A DNA stretch of 64,000 nt from Azospirillum formosense (GCF_040500525.1 NZ_CP159402.1:1549501-1613500), one strand, 5' to 3'; counted from the first letter of the stretch, positions 1 to 8,375 are shown. The notes: generated from the sequence alone by a model not told the origin. A program made the numbers and translations.

Positions 1-2
1 CC

Positions 3-98
3 GACCTGGACGCCGAGGTGACCCGCCGCTTCGACGCGCAGGCCCAGGGCGGCACGATCCCCCTGCCCATCCACGTCCGCATTGTGACCGGCGCTTAA
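3..98 (+). CDS. 3' end of an unidentified CDS (partial)
   Basis: An open frame runs in from the left edge and stops at a TAA at 96-98. Only 31 residues are visible; they end in IPLPIHVRIVTGA. Codon use (G/C in third positions) matches neighbouring genes, so this is very probably the true C-terminus of a gene starting before the window. Too little is visible to name the product. It reads in the same direction as the helicase gene that follows about 500 bases later. Confidence 0.6.
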   Translation, partial: DLDAEVTRRFDAQAQGGTIPLPIHVRIVTGA

Positions 99-100
99 CT

Positions 101-198
101 TCCCTCCCCTGCGAAGCTCTCGCGCAAACCAAAGGTTTGCGCTGACGCGGCAGGCGGACCTTCGGTCCGCCGAGAGCGGGGAGGGTCAGGGAGGGGGC
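101..198. repeat. GC-rich palindromic intergenic repeat with two nested hairpins
   Basis: The outer arms CCCTCCCC (102-109) and GGGGAGGG (178-185), extended by GCTCTCG (116-122) with CGAGAGC (171-177), close a stem. It carries two inner perfect hairpins: GCGCAAACC/GGTTTGCGC (122-130, 134-142) and GGCGGACC/GGTCCGCC (153-160, 164-171). The outer arms match the repeats at 10056-10159 and 48418-48520, so this looks like a member of that family enlarged by two extra hairpins. No coding potential is seen here. Confidence 0.8.
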
Positions 199-328
199 AA
201 AACCTCCCCACCCCAACAACGCGCCCAAGTGCCGCAGCCGCCTCACCGAGCCACATCCCCGGTTGACCGCGCCCACGCATTCATTCGGATGTTGCGTGCC
301 GGCGGGCCCTACCCGTCCGGCATCCGAG

Positions 329-497
329 AGGAGGTGATGCGCTTGAAAAGGTACCTGAAGTGGCTCCGACGCTTCTGGTTCCGGATGAAGTTCGAGTTCG
401 AAGCCGGCTTCAACCAGGACCACGATCGCTAAGGAACCAATGGGCGGGGTCGGGAAACCGGCTCCGCCTCCAGGAGACCGAAGGCGCATCACCTCCT
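329..497. other. 14-bp inverted repeat over a Shine-Dalgarno/start site
   Basis: Bases 329-342 (AGGAGGTGATGCGC) are perfectly complementary to 484-497 (GCGCATCACCTCCT). The left arm contains a perfect Shine-Dalgarno plus an ATG (337). The right arm is itself an anti-Shine-Dalgarno sequence like the 16S rRNA 3' end. In RNA the two arms would form a long-range stem hiding the ribosome site of the small ORF at 337-432. Apart from the repeat at 101-198 and this element, nothing else is recognised between 99 and 616. Confidence 0.6.
337..432 (+). CDS. small basic/aromatic ORF (31 aa), uncertain
   Basis: A short frame encodes a peptide beginning MRLKRYLKWLRRFWFRM and ending GFNQDHDR, rich in Lys/Arg and Trp/Phe in its first half. 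An AGGAGGTG sits directly before ATG 337. The in-frame TTG at 343 has the better spacing, so that start may be used instead. The longer in-frame extension to 229 lacks a ribosome site and reads through low-complexity sequence. The start region is complementary to a downstream anti-SD at 484-497. No homologue is recognised. It may be a regulated small peptide or simply chance. Confidence 0.35.
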   Translation: MRLKRYLKWLRRFWFRMKFEFEAGFNQDHDR

Positions 498-616
498 TGC
501 CTCCCAAAATATCACAGCCTCGAAAGCCGTCAACGGGACGCAAAAGCGCTGCCGTTCTTGCTCCGTTCGATTCGCGACACTATTCTTTCCGGTCCCAGCG
601 AATCACCCGGTCCTTC

Positions 617-3097
617 ATGCCCGACCTTCCCTCCCCCCTCCTCCCCGCCAACGTCCAGGGCTGGTTCCGGTCGCGGGGCTGGGCGCCGCACCCGCACCAG
701 CTTGCCATGGTCGAGGCGGCCGCCGCCGGGGACAGCGCCCTGCTGATCGCCCCGACCGGCGGCGGCAAGACGCTGGCCGGCTTCCTGCCCTCGCTGATCG
801 ATCTGGCGGAGCGCCCACGCGAGGGGCTGCACACGCTCTACATCTCGCCGCTGAAGGCGCTCGCGGTGGACATCCAGCGCAATCTGGACGAGCCCGTCGC
901 CGAGATGCGGCTGCCCATCCGGACCGAGACGCGCACCGGCGACACGCCCGAATCCAAGCGGCGGCGGCAGCGGGCCAACCCGCCGCACATCCTGATGACC
1001 ACGCCGGAAAGCCTGGCGCTGATGATCGCCTACGCCGACGCGGCGACGAGCTTCCGGCACCTGCGCTGCGTCATCGTGGATGAGTTGCACGCGCTCGCCG
1101 GGACCAAGCGCGGCGACCTGCTGGCCTTGGGGCTGGCGCGGCTCGCCCGGCTGGCGCCGCAGGCCCGGCGGGTCGGGCTGTCGGCCACGGTGGCTGAGCC
1201 GGCGCAGCTGCTCGGCTGGCTGTCCAAGACCGGGCACGCGGATGGCGGCGACGTGCGGCTGGTCACCGGGCGGGCCGGCGCCTCCGCCGAGGTGGACATC
1301 CTGACGACGCGCGAGCGGCTGCCCTGGTCCGGCCGCATGGCCATGCACGCGCTGAAGGAGGTGTACCAGCGCATCCGCGCCCACCGCACCACGCTGGTCT
1401 TCGTCAACACCCGCGCCCAGGCGGAGCTGGTCTTCCAGGAACTCTGGCGCCTCAACGACGACACCCTGCCCATCGCGCTCCACCACGGCTCGCTGGCGGC
1501 GGAGCAGCGGCGCAAGGTCGAGGCCGCCATGGCGGCGGGCAAGCTGCGAGCGGTGGTGGCGACCTCCTCGCTCGACCTCGGCATCGACTGGGCGGCGGTC
1601 GATCTCGTGGTGCAGATCGGCGCGCCGAAGGGGGCGAGCCGGCTGGTTCAGCGCATCGGCCGCGCCAACCACCGGCTGGACGAACCGAGCCGCGCCCTGC
1701 TCGTCCCCGCCAACCGGTTCGAGGTGCTGGAATGCCGCGCCGCGCTCGACGCCGTGGCGGCCATGAGCCTGGACGGCGAGCGGCCCCGCCCCGGCGGCCT
1801 GGACGTGCTGGCCCAGCATATGCTCGGCATGGCCTGCGCGGAGCCGTTCCGGCCCGACGACCTGTACGACGAGGTGGTCCGCGCCGCCCCCTACGCCGGG
1901 CTGTCGCGGGACGAGTTCGACGACGTGCTGGACTTCGTGGCGACCGGTGGCTACGCGCTCGGCAATTACGAGCGCTTCCACCGGCTCAAGCTGCGCGAGG
2001 ACGGGCGCATGGCGGTGGCCGGGCCGGCGGTGGCGCGGCAGTACCGCATGAACGTCGGGACCATCACGCAGGAGGCCATGCTGCGCGTGCGCCTGAGCCG
2101 CGGCCCGGTTCTGGGCGAGGTGGAGGAGCATTTCATCCAGGGCCTCACCCCCGGTGACACCTTCGTCTTCGCCGGCCAGTTGCTGAAGTTCCTCGGCATC
2201 CGCGAGATGGAGGCGCAGGTCGCCAAGGGCGGCACCGGGGAGCCGAAGGTCCCGGCCTACGCCGGCGGTCGGCTGCCGCTGACCACGGCGCTGGCCGACC
2301 GGGTGCGCGCCATGCTGGCCGACCCGGCGCAGTGGCCCGGCCTGCCGGAGGACGTGCAGGAATGGCTGCGGCTCCAGCGCTGGCGCTCCGTCCTGCCGGC
2401 GCGCGACGGGCTGCTGGTGGAGAGCTTCCCCAAGGCGGGCAAGCGCTTCCTCGTCGTCTACGCCTTCGAGGGGCGGAACGCGCACCAGACCCTGGGGATG
2501 CTGCTGACCCGCCGGATGGAGCGGATGGGCTGCGGCCCGCTCGGCTTCGTCGCCACCGACTATGTGCTGGCGGTGTGGTCGCTGCGCACACCGAAGGACA
2601 TGGACGGGCTGTTCGACCAGGACATGCTGGGCGACGATCTGGAAGCCTGGATGGACGAGTCCTCGATGCTGCGGCGGACCTTCCGCAACGTGGCGCTGAT
2701 CACCGGGGTCATCGATCGCCGCCATCCCGGACAGGAGAAGTCGGGGCGGCAGGTCACCTTCTCCTCCGACCTGATCTACGACGTGCTGCGCAAGCACGAT
2801 CCCGGCCATGTCCTGCTGCGCGCCACCCGCGCCGACGCGGCGGGCGGGCTGACCGACGTGCGGCGCCTGTCGGATTTCCTGGTCCGGGTGAAGGGCCGCA
2901 TCACCCACAAGGACCTCGACCGCATCTCACCCCTCGCCGTGCCGGTCATCCTGGAGATCGGGCGGGAACGGGTGGACGGCTCCGCCACCGACGAGCTTCT
3001 GGAGCAGGCCGCCGCCGATCTGGTGGCCGAGGCGATGCCGGAACTGGATTCGCCCCGTGACGCGTCCCATGATGCGCAGGGCCGGCTGACGTTGTGA
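617..3097 (+). CDS. ligase-associated DNA damage response DEXH box helicase
   Basis: Superfamily 2 ATP-dependent helicase of the Lhr-like, ligase-associated group, thought to act in DNA repair together with a metallophosphoesterase and an ATP-dependent ligase. The 826-residue product has Walker A (APTGGGKT, about residues 45-52), the DELH Walker B box (near residue 155), helicase motif III SAT, and the C-terminal motifs with LDLGIDW and QRIGRANH, followed by the long Lhr-type C-terminal region. I chose ATG 617 because the family begins just before the PHPHQ Q-motif. The open frame extends to 440, but that part is low quality. Its stop overlaps the next start (TGATG), so the two genes are translationally coupled. 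Confidence 0.9.
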   Translation: MPDLPSPLLPANVQGWFRSRGWAPHPHQLAMVEAAAAGDSALLIAPTGGGKTLAGFLPSLIDLAERPREGLHTLYISPLKALAVDIQRNLDEPVAEMRLPIRTETRTGDTPESKRRRQRANPPHILMTTPESLALMIAYADAATSFRHLRCVIVDELHALAGTKRGDLLALGLARLARLAPQARRVGLSATVAEPAQLLGWLSKTGHADGGDVRLVTGRAGASAEVDILTTRERLPWSGRMAMHALKEVYQRIRAHRTTLVFVNTRAQAELVFQELWRLNDDTLPIALHHGSLAAEQRRKVEAAMAAGKLRAVVATSSLDLGIDWAAVDLVVQIGAPKGASRLVQRIGRANHRLDEPSRALLVPANRFEVLECRAALDAVAAMSLDGERPRPGGLDVLAQHMLGMACAEPFRPDDLYDEVVRAAPYAGLSRDEFDDVLDFVATGGYALGNYERFHRLKLREDGRMAVAGPAVARQYRMNVGTITQEAMLRVRLSRGPVLGEVEEHFIQGLTPGDTFVFAGQLLKFLGIREMEAQVAKGGTGEPKVPAYAGGRLPLTTALADRVRAMLADPAQWPGLPEDVQEWLRLQRWRSVLPARDGLLVESFPKAGKRFLVVYAFEGRNAHQTLGMLLTRRMERMGCGPLGFVATDYVLAVWSLRTPKDMDGLFDQDMLGDDLEAWMDESSMLRRTFRNVALITGVIDRRHPGQEKSGRQVTFSSDLIYDVLRKHDPGHVLLRATRADAAGGLTDVRRLSDFLVRVKGRITHKDLDRISPLAVPVILEIGRERVDGSATDELLEQAAADLVAEAMPELDSPRDASHDAQGRLTL

Positions 3098-3786
3098 TGG
3101 ACATGGACACGACGATGACCCTGCGGGGCGCCGCGCTGGCCCCCGACCCTTCCGGCGCTCTGGTCTGGCCGGCGGAGCGGACGCTGGTGGTCGCCGACCT
3201 GCATCTGGAGAAGGGGTCCGCCTTCGCGGCGCGCGGCCGGATGCTGCCGCCCTACGACACGCGGGCGACGCTCGACCGGCTGGCGGAACTGGTGGAGCGG
3301 CTGGCGCCGGAGCGGGTGATCTGCCTGGGCGACAGCTTCCACGACCGCCGGGCGGCGAGCCGCATGGAGACGGGGGACGTGGCGCGGCTGCGCGACCTGA
3401 CCGGGCGGGTGGCGGACTGGCTGTGGGTCACCGGCAACCACGATCCGGAACCGCCGGAGGGGTTCGGCGGGCGCATTCTGGACGAGCTGGCGCTCGGCCC
3501 GCTGACCTTCCGGCACGAGGCGGTGCCCGGCGCCGTGGGCGAGCTGTCGGGGCATTTGCACCCGGTGGCCGCCGTCGTCGTGCCGGGCCGGCGGGTGCGG
3601 GAGCGCTGCTTCGCCTTCGACGGGGGAAAGCTGATCCTGCCGGCCTTCGGCGCCTTCGCGGGCGGGTTGAACGTGCTGGACCCGGCGGTGTCCGGCCTGC
3701 TGGCGGCGCGCTTCGAGGTGCATCTGCTGGCCCGCGGCAAGGTCCACCGCTTCCCGCGCAGCCGCCTGTCGCCGGACAAGGCGTGA
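3097..3786 (+). CDS. pdeM: ligase-associated DNA damage response endonuclease PdeM
   Basis: Calcineurin-like metallophosphoesterase, 229 aa. The metal-binding motifs appear in order: VADLHLEKG, GDSFHD, GNHDPEP and SGHLHP. This signature and the overlap with the upstream DEXH helicase (ATG 3097 shares its A with the helicase TGA) identify the PdeM partner. In many bacteria the pair sits with an ATP-dependent ligase and a beta-CASP exonuclease; neither is visible here. A GTG one codon upstream (3094) is a less likely start. Role in DNA-end processing is inferred from the family. Confidence 0.88.
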   Translation: MDMDTTMTLRGAALAPDPSGALVWPAERTLVVADLHLEKGSAFAARGRMLPPYDTRATLDRLAELVERLAPERVICLGDSFHDRRAASRMETGDVARLRDLTGRVADWLWVTGNHDPEPPEGFGGRILDELALGPLTFRHEAVPGAVGELSGHLHPVAAVVVPGRRVRERCFAFDGGKLILPAFGAFAGGLNVLDPAVSGLLAARFEVHLLARGKVHRFPRSRLSPDKA

Positions 3787-3824
3787 AAAGAAAAAGCCCG
3801 GAGAGTCGGGGGAACTCTCCGGGC
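3787..3824 (-). terminator. rho-independent terminator for the fasciclin gene
   Basis: Perfect 10-bp stem GCCCGGAGAG (3796-3805) / CTCTCCGGGC (3815-3824). On the minus strand it is followed by a T-rich run (complement of 3787-3795). A second hairpin (3832-3840 with 3856-3864) lies between it and the gene. On the plus strand there is no T-run, so termination of pdeM here is less certain. Confidence 0.75.
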
Positions 3825-3889
3825 GAGTGGTCCTGCCGGAACCGGCGGTGAAACGTCCGGCAGGAGGGACCTCAAGAAAAAGCAGAACG

Positions 3890-4378
3890 TCAGTTCGGCA
3901 TCATGACCGTGTCGATCACGTGGATGACGCCGTTGGACGCCATGATGTCGGGCTTCACGACCTTCGCGTTGTCCACCATCACGCCGCCCTTCGTCGCGTC
4001 GATGTCCACGGTGGTGCCCTGCACGGTCTTCGGCGATGCCGTCTTGCCGGCGATATCGGCCGAGGTCACCTTGCCCGACACCACATGATAGGTGAGTACG
4101 GAGCGGAGCTTCTCACGGTTCTCCGGCTTCAAAAGATTTTCGACGGTGCCGGCGGGCAGTTTGGCGAAAGCCTCGTCGGTCGGGGCGAAGACGGTGAAGG
4201 GACCGCTGCCCTTCAGCGTGTCCGCGAGCCCGGCGGCCTGGACGGCCTGGACCAGCGTCTTGAACTGGCCCGCCGCGACGGCGGTGTCCACGATGTCCGC
4301 CGCCTTCGCGGACATGGCGGCGAGGGACAGCGGCAGGGCGACGGTGGCGGCGGTCAGCAGACGTGACAGGCGGGACAT
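3890..4378 (-). CDS. secreted fasciclin (FAS1) domain protein
   Basis: 162-aa protein with an N-terminal signal peptide (MSRLSRLL, hydrophobic core, cleavage near AKA-AD). A single FAS1 domain follows, with the typical H1 box ([13 protein letters not shown]) and H2 box ([13 protein letters not shown]). FAS1 domains mediate adhesion or matrix contacts, and in bacteria such single-domain proteins are often stress-induced envelope proteins. ATG 4378 has a good GGAGG upstream; the open frame beyond it lacks features. It is divergent from the photolyase gene. Its own terminator lies at 3787-3824. Confidence 0.85.
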   Translation of the reverse strand: MSRLSRLLTAATVALPLSLAAMSAKAADIVDTAVAAGQFKTLVQAVQAAGLADTLKGSGPFTVFAPTDEAFAKLPAGTVENLLKPENREKLRSVLTYHVVSGKVTSADIAGKTASPKTVQGTTVDIDATKGGVMVDNAKVVKPDIMASNGVIHVIDTVMMPN

Positions 4379-4540
4379 GTGGTTTCCTCCATTGATGGCA
4401 TCTCTTTCCTCCCCCGACCGTGGAACCGGCGCCGTCGGCCGCCGTGCCTCCGGCTCCACGTCGTGGCAGCGAAGGCGGAAATAGCGGCGCGAAAATTGCC
4501 GTCAATAGGACTTTCCCAGGAAAAATTTTTGCCGCCGTGG

Positions 4541-4569
4541 TGATCCGGAGCAATCGGCGCCGCGTAGCA
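4541..4569 (+). promoter_or_regulatory. candidate RpoE/ChrR-type ECF sigma promoter for the photolyase
   Basis: TGATCC (4541-4546) is followed after exactly 18 bases by TAGCA (4565-4569). This resembles the TGATC-N18-TA promoter described for the singlet-oxygen sigma factor RpoE (ChrR system) of alphaproteobacteria, which drives photolyase genes. The start codon lies about 70 bases downstream of the expected start site. The -10 element is short, so one match could be chance. Confidence 0.45.
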
Positions 4570-4574
4570 AGAGC

Positions 4575-4599
4575 CATTGACCGCGGTCATTGACTGCGG
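4575..4599. repeat. 13-bp-period direct repeat CATTGACYGCGG
   Basis: CATTGACCGCGG (4575-4586) and CATTGACTGCGG (4588-4599) are tandem copies, offset by 13 bases with a single mismatch. They lie between the candidate promoter and the photolyase start codon. This could be a regulator site or leader element, or a chance duplication. Confidence 0.5.
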
Positions 4600-4645
4600 C
4601 GTTTTGGCATGCCCGTTCTTCTGTCCATGTCCTTAAAGTTGGCCG

Positions 4646-6103
4646 ATGAAGACCGATCAGTCCCCCATCCTCGTCTGGTTCCGCAACGATCTTCGCCTTG
4701 CCGACAACCCGGCGCTCAGCGCCGCGGCGGAGGATGGGGCGCCGGTCATCCCGGTCTATATCCGGGAGAAGGACGCCCACGACCCCTGGCTTCCCGGCGC
4801 CGCCTCCCGCTGGTGGCTCCACGGCAGCCTGGAGCGGCTGGGCAAGGCGCTGGCCAAGCTCGGCTCGCCCCTGGTGCTGCGCAGCGGCGACCCCGCCGCG
4901 GTGCTGGCGGCGCTGGCCGAGGAGACCGGCGCCGACACGGTTCTGTGCAACCGCCGCGCCGGCCCGACCGCCATCGCCCGCGACCGGAGGGTGGGCGACC
5001 GGCTGACCGCGCGCGGCGTGACGGTCCACCCCCACAACGCCGCCCTGCTCTACGAGCCGGGGACCATCCGCACCAAGTCGGACACGCCCTTCCGGGTGTT
5101 CACCCCCTTCTGGAAGGCGCTGCTGTCCATGCCGGAACCGCCGCGCCCCACCCGCGCGCCGACGAGGCTGACGCCGCCGGCCAAGCCGGTGTCCAGCGAG
5201 TCGCTGGAGGATTGGGCCCTGCTGCCCAGCGCGCCCGACTGGGCCGGCGGGCTGCGCGAGCGCTGGACGCCCGGCGAAGAGGCGGCGCGGGAGCGGCTGG
5301 CCGACTTCCTGGACGGGCCGGTCGCCGCCTATCCGGCGGAGCGCGACCGCCCGGACCATGACGGGACCTCCGCGATGTCCCCGCACCTCGCCTTCGGGGA
5401 GATCGGGCCGCGGCAGATCTGGCACGCCGCCCGCCACGCCGCCGACCAGCGGCACGAGTTGGCCGCCGGCGCCGAGGCCTTCCTGCGCGAACTCGGCTGG
5501 CGGGAGTTCAACCACCATCTGCTGCGCGAGGAGCCGGGCATTCCGGACACCCCGCTGGATGCGCGCTTCGCCCGCTTCCCCTGGCGGACGGACAAGGCGG
5601 GCCTGCGCGCGTGGCAGCGCGGGCGCACCGGCTATCCCATCGTGGACGCGGGGATGCGGCAGCTCTGGCAGACCGGCTGGATGCACAACCGCGTGCGGAT
5701 GATCGTCGGCTCCTTCCTCATCAAGGACCTGCTGATTCCCTGGCAGGAGGGCGAGGCGTGGTTCTGGGACACGCTGGTCGACGCCGACATCGCCAACAAC
5801 GCCGGCAACTGGCAATGGGTGGCCGGCTGCGGCGCCGACGCCGCCCCCTTCTTCCGCGTCTTCAACCCGATCCTCCAGGGCGAGAAGTTCGATCCGGAGG
5901 GCGCCTATGTCCGGCGCTACGTGCCGGAACTGGGGAAGCTGCCCAACCGCTGGATTCACAAGCCCTGGGAGGCCCCGGACGAGGTGCTGCGGCAGGCGAA
6001 TGTGAAGATCGGCAAGGACTATCCGCGGCCAATCGTCGACCACGGCACCGCCCGCGACCGCGCGCTGGCCGCCTTCAACGAGATCAAGAAAGCCGGCGAC
6101 TGA
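4646..6103 (+). CDS. phrB: deoxyribodipyrimidine photolyase (CPD class I)
   Basis: Flavoprotein that splits UV-induced cyclobutane pyrimidine dimers using blue light. The 485-aa length is typical. The N-terminal antenna-binding domain begins LVWFRNDLRLADNPAL. The FAD-binding domain carries GYPIVDAGMRQLWQTGWMHN (near residues 330-350) and then DADIANNAGNWQWVAGCGAD with FRVFNP. These segments are characteristic of class I photolyases and include the Trp electron-transfer residues. A cryptochrome cannot be excluded by sequence alone, but the conserved NNAGNWQW and the context favour repair. It is transcribed divergently from the fasciclin gene. Confidence 0.93.
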   Translation: MKTDQSPILVWFRNDLRLADNPALSAAAEDGAPVIPVYIREKDAHDPWLPGAASRWWLHGSLERLGKALAKLGSPLVLRSGDPAAVLAALAEETGADTVLCNRRAGPTAIARDRRVGDRLTARGVTVHPHNAALLYEPGTIRTKSDTPFRVFTPFWKALLSMPEPPRPTRAPTRLTPPAKPVSSESLEDWALLPSAPDWAGGLRERWTPGEEAARERLADFLDGPVAAYPAERDRPDHDGTSAMSPHLAFGEIGPRQIWHAARHAADQRHELAAGAEAFLRELGWREFNHHLLREEPGIPDTPLDARFARFPWRTDKAGLRAWQRGRTGYPIVDAGMRQLWQTGWMHNRVRMIVGSFLIKDLLIPWQEGEAWFWDTLVDADIANNAGNWQWVAGCGADAAPFFRVFNPILQGEKFDPEGAYVRRYVPELGKLPNRWIHKPWEAPDEVLRQANVKIGKDYPRPIVDHGTARDRALAAFNEIKKAGD

Positions 6104-6134
6104 TCGTTGCGGGATCGTGAAATCCGACCGTGCG

Positions 6135-6152
6135 TTTTCATTCCGCCTTCAT
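6135..6152 (+). promoter_or_regulatory. candidate Pho box (PhoB site)
   Basis: Two 7-bp direct repeats, TTTTCAT (6135-6141) and CCTTCAT (6146-6152), are separated by 4 bp. This matches the 11-bp period of the Pho box (CTGTCAT-N4-CTGTCAT) with 5 of 7 matches in each half. It sits about 90 bases before a PhoX-family phosphatase gene, where PhoB control would be expected. The match is imperfect. Confidence 0.4.
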
Positions 6153-6240
6153 GGGAGTGCAAAGAAACCGTCACAGCCCGCCGGTAAGGTGCGCCCGCCC
6201 CTACCCAAAATAAATTTGCGGAAAGAGACGAGGCACACCG

Positions 6241-8274
6241 ATGGACACCCATGACCTGCCCCAGAAGGGCACCAAGTATCTGACCTTCGAGGGCCGCGAG
6301 GACATCGGCTCCAACTCGTCCGAAAACCCGACCATGGGCGACGTCATCAACGCCCGCCTCGGCCGCCGCGACATGATGCGCGGCATGCTGAGCGGGGCCG
6401 CGGTCAGCGCCCTGATCGGCCCGGCCGCCCTGCTCTCCTCCCCGCGCGGGGCCGAGGCCGCCGTGACCGGCGCCCCGCGCCCGGCCAAGGCCAGCTTCTC
6501 CTTCCAGGAGGTGGCGCACGGCGTGGACGCCGACCATCATGTGGCCGCCGGCTACAACGCCGATATCCTGATCCGCTGGGGTGACCCGGTGGTCCCCGGC
6601 GCGCCGGCCTTCGACCCGATGAACCAGACCGCCGAGGCCCAGTCGAAGCAGTTCGGCTACAACAACGACTTCGTCGGCTACGCCCCGCTGCCGCTCGGCT
6701 CCCAGTCGCCGGACCGCGCCCTGCTCTGCGTGAACCACGAGTACACCGACGAGGAGGTCATGTTCCCCGGCGTCGGCGTGGAGCAGCAGAAGGACAAGTT
6801 CACCCGCATGACCAAGGCGCTGGTGGACATCGAGATGGCCGCCCACGGCGGCACCGTCGTCGAGATCCGCAAGGTCAAGGGCAAGTGGGTGACGGTGGCG
6901 GATTCCCGCTACAACCGCCGCATCACCGGCGAGACGCCCTGCGCCATCACCGGCCCGGCCGCCGGCCACGCCCTGATGAAGACCAGCTACGACCCGACCG
7001 GCACCATGGTCCGCGGCATGCTGAACAACTGTTCCGGCGGCATGACGCCCTGGGGCACCTGGCTGTCGGCCGAAGAGAACTTCAACGGCTACTTCTGGGG
7101 CAAGGTCGAGGACGGCAACCCGAACGCCAAGGCGCTAAAGCGCTACGGCTTCCCCGGCGAATGGTACAACTGGGGCGTCCATCACGACCGCTTCGACATC
7201 GCCAAGGAGCCGAACGAGTCCAACCGCTTCGGCTGGATCGTCGAGATCGACCCCTACGACCCGACCTCGACCCCGAAGAAGCGCACGGCGCTCGGCCGCT
7301 TCAAGCATGAGGCCTGCCAGATCGCGCTCGGCAAGGACGGCACCGTGGTCGCCTACACCGGCGACGACGAGCGCTTCGACTATGTCTACAAGTTCGTCGC
7401 GGCCAAGAAGTTCGACCCGAGGAACCGCGCCGCCAACATGGACATCCTGGAGACCGGGACGCTCTACGTGGCGAAGTTCAAGGCCGACGCCTCGGTCGAA
7501 TGGCTGCCGCTGGTCCATGGCCAGGGCCCGCTGACCGCCGAGAAGGGCTTCCCCGACCAGGCCACCGTCCTGATCAACGCCCGCCTCGCCGCCGACGCGC
7601 TGGGCGCCACCAAGATGGACCGCCCGGAGGACATCGAGGTGAACCCGGTAACCGGCAAGGTCTACGTCATCCTGACCAACAACTCCCGCCGCAAGCCGGA
7701 GCAGGTGGACGCGACCAACCCGCGCGCCGAGAACAACTGGGGCCACATCGTCGAGATCCTGCCGGAGAACGGCAACCACGCCTCGACCAAGGCCGAATGG
7801 ACCATCCTGGTCCGCGGCGGCAACCCGGCGGACGAGAAGGTCGGCGCGCAGTTCCACGCCGACACCTCGGCCAACGGCTGGTTCTCCTGCCCCGACAACG
7901 CGGCGGTGGACCATCGCGGCCGGCTGTGGATCACCACCGACCAGGGCGAGAACTGGAAGAAGGCGTCCGGCACCGCCGACGGCGTCTGGGCCGTGGAGAC
8001 CGAGGGCGACCTGCGCGGCCTGTCCAAGATGTTCTACCGCGTGCCGGTGGGCGCCGAGATGTGCGGCCCCTGCTTCACCACCGACGACAAGACCCTGTTC
8101 GTCGCCGTGCAGCACCCGGCCACCGACGGCGTGGACCAGTGGGAAGGCTTCAAGGGCAAGCTTTCCTCCTTCGAGGACCCGGCGACCCGCTGGCCCGACT
8201 TCAAGCCCAACATGCCGCCGCGTCCGTCGGTGGTCGCCATCACCAAGAAGGACGGCGGCGTGATCGGTCTCTGA
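6241..8274 (+). CDS. PhoX family alkaline phosphatase (DUF839)
   Basis: 677-aa secreted phosphatase-like protein of the PhoX/DUF839 family, whose members hydrolyse phosphate monoesters outside the cytoplasm. A Tat-type signal follows an N-terminal extension of about 43 residues, as is usual for PhoX: GRRDMMRG, then a hydrophobic segment ending near AEAAVTG. The body contains family-like segments such as LLCVNHEYTDEE, NNCSGGMTPWGTWLSAEENF, FKHEACQIAL and DRPEDIEVNP. ATG 6241 has a GA-rich ribosome site (6222-6233). A strong terminator follows, so the gene is probably monocistronic. The candidate Pho box upstream suggests phosphate-starvation control. Confidence 0.88.
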   Translation: MDTHDLPQKGTKYLTFEGREDIGSNSSENPTMGDVINARLGRRDMMRGMLSGAAVSALIGPAALLSSPRGAEAAVTGAPRPAKASFSFQEVAHGVDADHHVAAGYNADILIRWGDPVVPGAPAFDPMNQTAEAQSKQFGYNNDFVGYAPLPLGSQSPDRALLCVNHEYTDEEVMFPGVGVEQQKDKFTRMTKALVDIEMAAHGGTVVEIRKVKGKWVTVADSRYNRRITGETPCAITGPAAGHALMKTSYDPTGTMVRGMLNNCSGGMTPWGTWLSAEENFNGYFWGKVEDGNPNAKALKRYGFPGEWYNWGVHHDRFDIAKEPNESNRFGWIVEIDPYDPTSTPKKRTALGRFKHEACQIALGKDGTVVAYTGDDERFDYVYKFVAAKKFDPRNRAANMDILETGTLYVAKFKADASVEWLPLVHGQGPLTAEKGFPDQATVLINARLAADALGATKMDRPEDIEVNPVTGKVYVILTNNSRRKPEQVDATNPRAENNWGHIVEILPENGNHASTKAEWTILVRGGNPADEKVGAQFHADTSANGWFSCPDNAAVDHRGRLWITTDQGENWKKASGTADGVWAVETEGDLRGLSKMFYRVPVGAEMCGPCFTTDDKTLFVAVQHPATDGVDQWEGFKGKLSSFEDPATRWPDFKPNMPPRPSVVAITKKDGGVIGL

Positions 8275-8314
8275 CCGGTCGGGGAACCGCCCCCAATCGA
8301 GCGACACGCCTTGA

Positions 8315-8352
8315 AAGGGCGGTCCCCGCGTCCGGGGCCGCCCTTCTTCTTT
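8315..8352 (+). terminator. rho-independent terminator after the phoX-type gene
   Basis: Stem AAGGGCGG (8315-8322) with CCGCCCTT (8338-8345), extended inside by CCCC/GGGG (8324-8327, 8334-8337), followed by a T-rich run TCTTCTTT ending at 8352. It separates the phosphatase gene from the zur operon. Confidence 0.8.
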
Positions 8353-8375
8353 GTCTGGTGTCGGCGTCCGGCGAT

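Noticed and set aside
440..616. 59-residue N-terminal extension of the helicase
   Set aside because: No family similarity or ribosome site; overlaps the anti-SD arm. ATG 617 fits the family start.
530..2908. 792-codon open frame antisense to the helicase
   Set aside because: His/Gly/Arg/Gln-rich translation typical of GC-rich antisense shadows; the plus strand holds a clear helicase with all motifs.
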